A stretch of 20,333 bases of DNA from positions 1-20,333 of the IMG/VR virus record IMGVR_UViG_3300044695_004132; one strand, given 5' to 3'. This DNA comes from a virus. Shown in pieces: positions 15,772 through 20,333 of the stretch (position 1 is the stretch's first letter; each line of letters opens with the position of its first letter). A program made the translations under genes and the position numbers. The notes beneath the pieces were generated by a model. It worked only from the letters and a program-made list of their open reading frames with translations. It was not told the origin of the DNA and did not search any database.

Positions 15772-16539
15772 TTATCTATATTCTCTTCTTGACCATACTT
15801 TATTTTTGTATACCCCGCCATCTGGCTGACGGTAAAACTCCATGTTCTTAACCATTTTATCATAAATTTTAGACTGATCTAAAATTTCTATTTCGTGATC
15901 CCAGTTTTCTCTTTTAAAAGGAAGAATCTGAAGATATGGTGTACCTGCTGGAAGTGTTCCTTCCCATCCTTCAGCAATAAAAAATGGAAAACTTCCAAGA
16001 AGATGAACTTTGTCTGAATCAACTACTCCAGTAGTATTTAAAAATGGAAGATCAAATCTATTCATTGGTGTCATAAACAAAGCACTGTATCCTTCTGGCA
16101 ATTCTAATCCCCAGTCAGCAGACCATGCAAAGTGATATCTATAGTATCCGAGTGGATGCTCAAACTGTGGCATTGGTGGTCTTTGAGTACAAAAATCTTT
16201 ATGTCTTGGATCTTCAACCTTGACATTAATGTTTCCATATGCATCTTTAAAAAAAGTCAAATCGCAGGGAGTCTTAAAAACATAACCAGTTGAAAATGCA
16301 TCCATGATTGCAGGACATGCTTTCCATGTTGGAATCTTTCCGTAGTCATCTTTTGTGCCTTCTTTTGCAACTGGGCAGATTTCTTTTGTTGCTTTATAGT
16401 AATCTCCATTTGGCATTTTTGCAAACCTATCTGCTTCCTTATACCATTCGGGAATTACAGCCTGGGTTGGTCCTGGAACAGAAAGACTATCCTTATTTAG
16501 CCATGGCCTAAATGATGTAAATATTGCAACTAAAGACAC
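15772..16539 (-). CDS. DUF6065-like phage protein (copy 1 of 3), function unknown
   Basis: The protein has 255 residues. Shared blocks with 9520-10239 are PEWYKE (30-35), KACPAIMDAFSTGYVFKTPCDL (73-94), LPEGYSALFMTPMN (147-160), VVDSDK (172-177), GTPYLQILPFKRENW (199-213) and the C-terminal YKNKVWSRREYR. It has an extra segment with Cys55 and Cys75, and more cysteines (five) than its relatives. The start is a GTG whose first bases overlap the TAG of the upstream oxygenase, with AGGA 8 bases away, so translation is coupled to that enzyme. No catalytic motif is visible; possible roles are partner or substrate adaptor of the oxygenase, or an independent virion or metabolic protein. Confidence 0.7.
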   Translation of the reverse strand: MSLVAIFTSFRPWLNKDSLSVPGPTQAVIPEWYKEADRFAKMPNGDYYKATKEICPVAKEGTKDDYGKIPTWKACPAIMDAFSTGYVFKTPCDLTFFKDAYGNINVKVEDPRHKDFCTQRPPMPQFEHPLGYYRYHFAWSADWGLELPEGYSALFMTPMNRFDLPFLNTTGVVDSDKVHLLGSFPFFIAEGWEGTLPAGTPYLQILPFKRENWDHEIEILDQSKIYDKMVKNMEFYRQPDGGVYKNKVWSRREYR

Positions 16540-17252
16540 TACTTGTGTCCTAGTTCATTAATATCTGTCATTACCACAACACAATACTTGGTTCCTTTTT
16601 TCATTGGTAAGGAAGCATGTTCATAGATGTAATTTGAAGGACAAAGAATAATGTCTCCTATTTTGGGAGAATGTGTATAGTTATCCATTCTTGGAAACTT
16701 AATTTCTCCACCATCATAGTCCTCGTTTATATATATTACAGCAGATACGGTGCAGTTATACATTGGACCATGGTCTGCATGTATATTGAAGTGTGTTCCT
16801 TCTCCTTCATACTTTACAAAGTTAAATGCCTCATAATAAACTACATTAATTCCCCAGTAACGTGCATAATCGTCAACACAAAATTTTAACTTTTGATAGA
16901 TCTCTTCGTGTAGATCAATAAGTTCAGAATTATGCTCATCTCTTGGCCCCAAGTTTTCTTGTTTATATTTAAAATCTACAGCGTCTCTAGCCTTTTTAAT
17001 TGGAACATCAGAGTTAGTTACCTTTGCCTCTGACCATTTATATTTTCCATTACCGCCCAAGTTTGACTCAAGAGTATTTATATATCTTTCAGAATCCTCT
17101 TTTGAAAAAACATTCCTATATAGGTTAATTCCTAGCGCTGGGTTTTCAACTAAAATATTGTTACCAATAGTTTTTGATGGATATCTGTTTATTGTTGTTT
17201 CTGACCTATCCTTAGTGAACCATGGGGTTTCATTTTCATCATATGTATTCAT
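16539..17252 (-). CDS. 2-oxoglutarate/Fe(II)-dependent oxygenase with Lys at the 2-oxoglutarate site, first gene of the block
   Basis: The protein has 237 residues. Catalytic residues are His158-x-Asp160 (NIHADHG), His212 (YEHASL) and Lys222 (GTKYCVVVM), ten residues apart as in collagen prolyl 4-hydroxylase. The core turn YINEDYDGGEIKFPRMD is at 174-190. It is sister to the product of 15077-15760 (shared DFKYK, YYEAFNFVKYEG, YNCTVSAVIYIN) but has about 35 extra polar N-terminal residues. The ATG at 17252 has AGGGAG with 6 bases of spacing, behind an extended -10 at 17284-17292 built into the terminator of the preceding Phe/Pro-repeat gene. Its position just after that gene makes the repeat a candidate substrate (inference). 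Confidence 0.9.
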   Translation of the reverse strand: MNTYDENETPWFTKDRSETTINRYPSKTIGNNILVENPALGINLYRNVFSKEDSERYINTLESNLGGNGKYKWSEAKVTNSDVPIKKARDAVDFKYKQENLGPRDEHNSELIDLHEEIYQKLKFCVDDYARYWGINVVYYEAFNFVKYEGEGTHFNIHADHGPMYNCTVSAVIYINEDYDGGEIKFPRMDNYTHSPKIGDIILCPSNYIYEHASLPMKKGTKYCVVVMTDINELGHK

Positions 17253-17277
17253 AATTTTCTCCCTATTACTCTCTACA

Positions 17278-17316
17278 AATAAAAGTATACCACACCAAAT
17301 TTATGATGTGGTATAC
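17278..17316 (-). terminator. Intrinsic terminator after the Phe/Pro-repeat gene
   Basis: A perfect 10-bp stem (GTATACCACA at 17285-17294 and its complement at 17307-17316) with a 12-base loop is followed on the minus strand by TTTTATTT. It lies 15 bases after the stop of the gene ending at 17332. The plus-strand side is also T-rich, so it could work in both directions, but no plus-strand gene needs it. The stem is AT-rich and so not very stable. Confidence 0.65.
17284..17292 (-). promoter_or_regulatory. Extended -10 promoter (TGGTATACT) embedded in the terminator stem
   Basis: The distal arm of the terminator stem reads TGGTATACT on the minus strand, the same nine bases found before the gene at 3083. 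The expected start is near 17277, giving a leader of about 25 bases with AGGGAG before the oxygenase ATG at 17252. Whether it works as a promoter, a terminator or both is not settled by sequence. Confidence 0.5.
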
Positions 17317-17331
17317 CTTTATTATTTTATG

Positions 17332-18315
17332 TTATCCGAGTTGTGGATCCCACTTACCTCCACCGAAGGACGGCCCAAAACTTGGGAAGAACGGTGGGAA
17401 GAATGGTGGGAAGAACGGGAAGAATGGGAAGAACGGTGGGAAGAATGGGAAGAACGGGAAGAATGGGAAGAATGGTGGGAAGAACGGGAAGAATGGGAAG
17501 AACGGTGGGAAGAATGGGAAGAACGGGAAGAATGGGAAGAATGGTGGGAAGAATGGGAAGAACGGTGGGAAGAATGGCGGGAAGAACGGGAAGAACGGTG
17601 GGAAGAATGGTGGGAAGAACGGGAAGAATGGCGGGAAGAATGGCGGGAAGAATGGAGCAATAGTAGTTACACTACCAGAGGCAGCAGATGTATCAGAGTT
17701 TCCGTTAGCATTAATTGCATAAACAGTATATGTTTGAGCAGTATTTGCTTCTTGTGAAACAACTACAGATGTTGCATTAAGAGGCCCTCCTCCAGGAGTT
17801 CCTCCTGCAAGGTTAGTCTTACTGTCTGAAGATGCCCAAATATAACCTGAAATAGCCTTTCCACCATTTAGTGGTGCTGACCATGTAACTGTATCTTGGT
17901 TAACTCCTGCAGTTGCACTTGGTGCTGCTGGTGTTGCTGGTCTTGATGTAACAGAAACTGACCCAGTAGAAGAAGAAGATGCTGAAGTTCCAGAAGCATT
18001 TGTTGCGGTAACAGCAAATGTATAAGATGCTGCAGACTTAAGTCCTCCGATAACAACTGGAGAAGATACTCCAGACTGTGTTACAGTAGTACCACTTACT
18101 CCGTCTCCTCCTGAACCAGTTGCAACAAAGGTTGCAGTTACTGTGTAAGAAGTCGCTGGTGGAGATCCTGCTGGCAACTCAAAAGCAACTGATGCTGCTG
18201 CACTGTTAAACGCTCTACCTGTTCCAACATCCGTAGCAGATACGTTTATTGGTGGCTTTGGTTCCAAGAAGTCATTTGCTGCTTGGGACTTTTTACCTAC
18301 TCTTTTGTTTGCCAT
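17332..18315 (-). CDS. Fibronectin III-type protein with a 26-unit Phe-Phe-Pro(-Pro) repeat, probable virion surface protein
   Basis: The protein has 327 residues. After a basic N-terminus come two fibronectin type III-like β-sandwiches: about 20-125 (SYTVTATFVA, then LKSAASYTFAVTATNASGTSASS) and about 127-218 (TVTWSAPLNGG, AQTYTVYAINANGNSDTSAAS). Residues 222-311 consist only of Phe and Pro: 12 FFPP and 14 FFP units. The end is SFGPSFGGGKWDPQLG. There is no signal peptide. AAGGAG stands 9 bases before the ATG, 29 bases after the tail fibre stop, so the two are probably co-transcribed and this is a tail or fibre-associated protein. The repeat is in frame with the FN3 part, which shows it is real and not a shadow. 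It could form a rigid polyproline-like or membrane- or surface-seeking arm; its function is unknown. An intrinsic terminator follows. Confidence 0.82.
   Translation of the reverse strand: MANKRVGKKSQAANDFLEPKPPINVSATDVGTGRAFNSAAASVAFELPAGSPPATSYTVTATFVATGSGGDGVSGTTVTQSGVSSPVVIGGLKSAASYTFAVTATNASGTSASSSSTGSVSVTSRPATPAAPSATAGVNQDTVTWSAPLNGGKAISGYIWASSDSKTNLAGGTPGGGPLNATSVVVSQEANTAQTYTVYAINANGNSDTSAASGSVTTIAPFFPPFFPPFFPFFPPFFPPFFPFFPPFFPPFFPFFPPFFPFFPFFPFFPPFFPFFPFFPPFFPFFPFFPFFPPFFPFFPFFPPFFPPFFPSFGPSFGGGKWDPQLG
17383..17655. repeat. Degenerate short tandem repeat coding for Phe/Pro, all frames open
   Basis: This stretch of 273 bases is built from 9- and 12-base units (TTC TTC CCA/CCG on the coding strand, with or without a second Pro codon). 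Every Phe codon in the 222-311 segment that I checked is TTC, and Pro alternates between CCA and CCG, unlike the TTT-rich usage elsewhere in the window. The plus strand is almost all purine with many GGG runs. Since unit lengths are multiples of three, slippage would change repeat number without a frameshift. The plus-strand readings (WEE/REE- and GKNG-like) are shadows. Confidence 0.9.
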
Positions 18316-18344
18316 TATTTAATTCTCCTTTTCTTCTTACAAAA

Positions 18345-20201
18345 TTACTTAAGATCTCCGTAAACAACCCATGTGTTTGCTGCTCTCTTGAAGAGAGTTG
18401 CAGATGACCATTGTGTACGTAGTGTTAATCCTGGAGTAGCATTTGCTGTTACACCTGCTGCTCCTGCAATTGCAACTCCACCAGTGTTTGTTTGAAGAAC
18501 ATCAATAGAAGTTCCGATTGGGAAGTTTAATGTTGAATCTGCAGGAATTGTAATGTTAACTGCTGATCCACCTGTATGTGAAACTTCAATTAGAGAATCT
18601 CTTTCAGTTAGTGCTGAAAGTGTATATCCTGCTGTCTTTTGAATAATTGGAGTACGAGAAGGAGTACCTTCCTTTGTCTGTGTACCGTCTGTAAAGACAA
18701 CTCCTGCTGCTACCAAGTTATTTAGTTCAAGGTTATCAAGTGATCCTTGAGCAAAGTTAACTGTAGTTGTAGGCTCTGATGTTACACCCTTAAAGAGTTT
18801 CCATTCATCATCAGATACGTCTCTTACAAGACCTGAGTGCTTTGCTGCTCCATCATTGTAAGCAACAACAATACCTAAGTCAACTGTGTTTGCTGCATTT
18901 TGGTGAGCAAGTTGCAACATATTATCCTCAATTACGATAGATGTTGAAGATGCGTTAAATGTTGTACCGTTAACTGTTAGGTTTCCGTCAACAACTAAGT
19001 CGTTTGATGATGTAACTGTTCCAGTAAATGTTGGTGCTGACTTTGGAGCCTTAGCATCAATCTGTGTTTGGATTGATGAAGTTACACCATTAAGATATCC
19101 AATTTCAGTATCTGAAACATCTGCAACTCTAAGTTGTAATGTTCCACTTGCGTCTGGAAGACTTACTGTCCGATCTGCTGTTGGGTCTACAACTGTTAAA
19201 ATTGTTTCAAATTCATTATCTGTTGGACCTTCAAACATAATTCCATGCGGTGAAGGAAGTATAATACCGTGAATTGTAGGAATTCCACCTTCTGCGGTAA
19301 GTGTTGGACCATTAATTGTTGGAGTTGTAAGAGTCTTATTTGAAAGAGTCTGTGTTCCAGTTGTTGTTGCAAGAATTGAAGTATCTGCAATTCCGTGAAC
19401 ATTTAATGTGTCTGAATCGTGTGTTGAAACAGCGTTATCTGCATATGTCTTTGTTGCAACTGTTGAGTCAATATCAAATCTTTCATCAACTAAGTTCCAA
19501 TCAAGACCTACGCCTGCAAGATCTTGTTGGTCAACTGTTGCTCCTGAAATAGCAGCAGCGAGATCTGCCTGAGTAACTAGATCTGCTGTATCTAAAATTC
19601 CGTGAACATTTGTTGTGTCATTATTATGTGTTGTGATATCTCCAGTTGTTGCAAGTAGAGAAGTATCTGCAATTCCATGGATTGATGTTGTGTCTGTAGC
19701 GTGTGTTGAAAGTGCTCCTGCTGCATCTTGTGCTGCTGTGTTTACTTCAGACTTAAGTGCTAGTGCAGTCATATCCTGAATACCGTGTACCAAGGTTGTA
19801 TCTGAAGCATGTGCTGCAAGTGCACTGGCAGCATCTGATGCTGCTGTGTTAACATGACTCTGAAGGGCTAGAGCAGATGTGTCTGCAATTCCATGAATCA
19901 TGGTTGAATCATTTATGTGTGCTGTTAGGTTCTGTCCAACTGTTGTAAAGAATGCTGGATCATCTCCAATCGCTGCTGCCAACTCATTAAGAGTGTTGAG
20001 AAGTTCTGGAGCACCATCGATTATTGATGCTAGTTCTGCTGCATTAGCAAAGTATGTTAAAGAACTCCATGCTGATGAGCCATTACCCATCTTAAACTTA
20101 CTTGTGTCGGTTTCGAATCCGATTTCACCTGCTGCTAAAATTGGGTTTGCAGCCGTCCATTGTGCTGCAGTACCTCTGCGCTGTTGCATTCTTGTTGCCA
20201 T
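18345..20201 (-). CDS. Tail fibre protein with Mtd_N-like head and H-x7-HGI repeats
   Basis: The protein has 618 residues. Residues 1-53 (QQRRGTAAQWTAANPILAAGEIGFETD...KMGNGSSAWSSL) match the N-terminal particle-attachment domain common in phage tail fibres (Mtd_N-like). Five copies of H-x2-D-[ST]-x4-HGI follow, with HGI at 103, 139, 175, 200 and 269; such paired His in trimeric fibres can bind metal ions. Further fibre hallmarks are DWNLVDERFDIDSTVATKTYAD (about 234-255), TLSNKTLTTPTI (285-296) and EIGYLNGVTSSIQTQIDAKAP (366-386). The C-terminal 200 residues are β-rich and unrecognised. The role is host recognition. AAGGAG lies 9 bases before the ATG; just upstream is a small 5-bp stem (20217-20231). 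Confidence 0.87.
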   Translation of the reverse strand: MATRMQQRRGTAAQWTAANPILAAGEIGFETDTSKFKMGNGSSAWSSLTYFANAAELASIIDGAPELLNTLNELAAAIGDDPAFFTTVGQNLTAHINDSTMIHGIADTSALALQSHVNTAASDAASALAAHASDTTLVHGIQDMTALALKSEVNTAAQDAAGALSTHATDTTSIHGIADTSLLATTGDITTHNNDTTNVHGILDTADLVTQADLAAAISGATVDQQDLAGVGLDWNLVDERFDIDSTVATKTYADNAVSTHDSDTLNVHGIADTSILATTTGTQTLSNKTLTTPTINGPTLTAEGGIPTIHGIILPSPHGIMFEGPTDNEFETILTVVDPTADRTVSLPDASGTLQLRVADVSDTEIGYLNGVTSSIQTQIDAKAPKSAPTFTGTVTSSNDLVVDGNLTVNGTTFNASSTSIVIEDNMLQLAHQNAANTVDLGIVVAYNDGAAKHSGLVRDVSDDEWKLFKGVTSEPTTTVNFAQGSLDNLELNNLVAAGVVFTDGTQTKEGTPSRTPIIQKTAGYTLSALTERDSLIEVSHTGGSAVNITIPADSTLNFPIGTSIDVLQTNTGGVAIAGAAGVTANATPGLTLRTQWSSATLFKRAANTWVVYGDLK

Positions 20202-20242
20202 TTATGTATTCTCCTTATGGGGGCTGCCCATTAACTTATCTT

Positions 20243-20248
20243 ATTATA
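20243..20248 (-). promoter_or_regulatory. Candidate -10 (TATAAT) before the tail fibre gene
   Basis: A perfect TATAAT lies on the minus strand 10 bases after the stop of the upstream gene, with an expected start near 20236 and a leader of about 35 bases. It lacks the TG extension of the other promoter candidates, and the -35 region is weak. Confidence 0.4.
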
Positions 20249-20257
20249 ACCCCTGTT

Positions 20258-20333
20258 TTAATTGAAGTTATCTACTACACTACCGCCATCGAATACAACT
20301 GTCCACTCTGTTGTAGAGGGTCCACCTGCATCC
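20258..20333 (-). CDS. 3' end of an upstream structural gene (partial, 24 codons)
   Basis: The minus strand has an open frame from the window edge to a TAA at 20260-20258; it reads DAGGPSTTEWTVVFDGG followed by SVVDNFN. The Gly/Ser/Thr-rich, β-type composition resembles the C-terminus of a phage tail or fibre-associated protein. The gap to the tail fibre gene is 56 bases. Too little is visible for a function. Confidence 0.55.
   Translation of the reverse strand, partial: DAGGPSTTEWTVVFDGGSVVDNFN

Noticed and set aside
9520-17252. Anti-phage defence or toxin-antitoxin island
   Set aside because: No nuclease, NTPase, toxin or membrane-effector motif is visible; the recognisable genes are oxygenases and an unknown family typical of phage genomes.
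17383-17655. CRISPR-like array
   Set aside because: The repeats are 9-12 bases with no unique spacers and code for protein in frame.
17158-17757. Plus-strand open frames rich in W/E/R or in G/K/N repeats across the repeat region
   Set aside because: They are shadows of the Phe/Pro repeat; short periodic units leave all frames open. They have no ribosome site or promoter, while the minus frame continues into FN3 domains.
18345-20201. Diversity-generating retroelement target because of the Mtd_N-like head
   Set aside because: That domain is common in ordinary tail fibres, and no reverse transcriptase or template repeat is present in the window.

Overview
The window is a stretch of a double-stranded DNA tailed-phage genome (or prophage). 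It is AT-rich and every convincing gene lies on the minus strand, so transcription runs from base 20333 towards base 1. Phage identity rests on an HK97/PBSX-type portal protein, a prohead protease, a trimeric-fibre-type tail protein and a very large LamG-type minor structural protein. The host cannot be read directly. An AT-rich genome, a B12-dependent ribonucleotide reductase, extended -10 promoters and two apparently leaderless genes would fit a phage of AT-rich aquatic actinobacteria, but that is inference.

Layout in transcription order. (1) 20333-17332: the last 24 codons of an upstream gene, a 618-residue tail fibre with an Mtd_N-like head and a ladder of H-x7-HGI repeats, then a 327-residue protein with two fibronectin III-like domains and a long Phe/Pro-only repeat. 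This ends in a perfect 10-bp terminator stem. (2) 17252-9520: an accessory block of seven 2-oxoglutarate/Fe(II) oxygenases, three related proteins of a family resembling DUF6065, and one unknown gene. Most are joined by start/stop overlaps. (3) 9430-6841: a monomeric class II (adenosylcobalamin) ribonucleotide reductase, followed by an eighth oxygenase that lacks any ordinary start codon for its full-length form. (4) 6815-1: the 1237-residue LamG-type protein, a 128-residue unknown, the portal, and a prohead protease that carries a strong internal ribosome binding site and in-frame start for a probable nested scaffold protein, cut by the window edge.

The point of most interest is the oxygenase block. 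Eight distinct oxygenases with complete HxD...H triads sit between structural genes, right after a protein that ends in 26 Phe-Phe-Pro or Phe-Phe-Pro-Pro units. Three of the eight have lysine instead of arginine at the 2-oxoglutarate-binding position, exactly ten residues after the distal histidine, as in collagen prolyl 4-hydroxylase. Three are followed or preceded by a DUF6065-like gene. A reasonable hypothesis is a phage-encoded system that hydroxylates virion proteins, with the Phe/Pro repeat as one candidate substrate. The sequence does not prove this.

Regulation: four or five intergenic sites carry TGnTATAmT-type extended -10 elements just upstream of genes. Two of them (before 3083 and before 13882) are so close to the ATG that the mRNA would be leaderless. 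One overlaps the terminator stem at 17285-17316. No tRNA, rRNA, CRISPR array, insertion sequence or integrase was found. There is no stretch over 300 bases without a gene.
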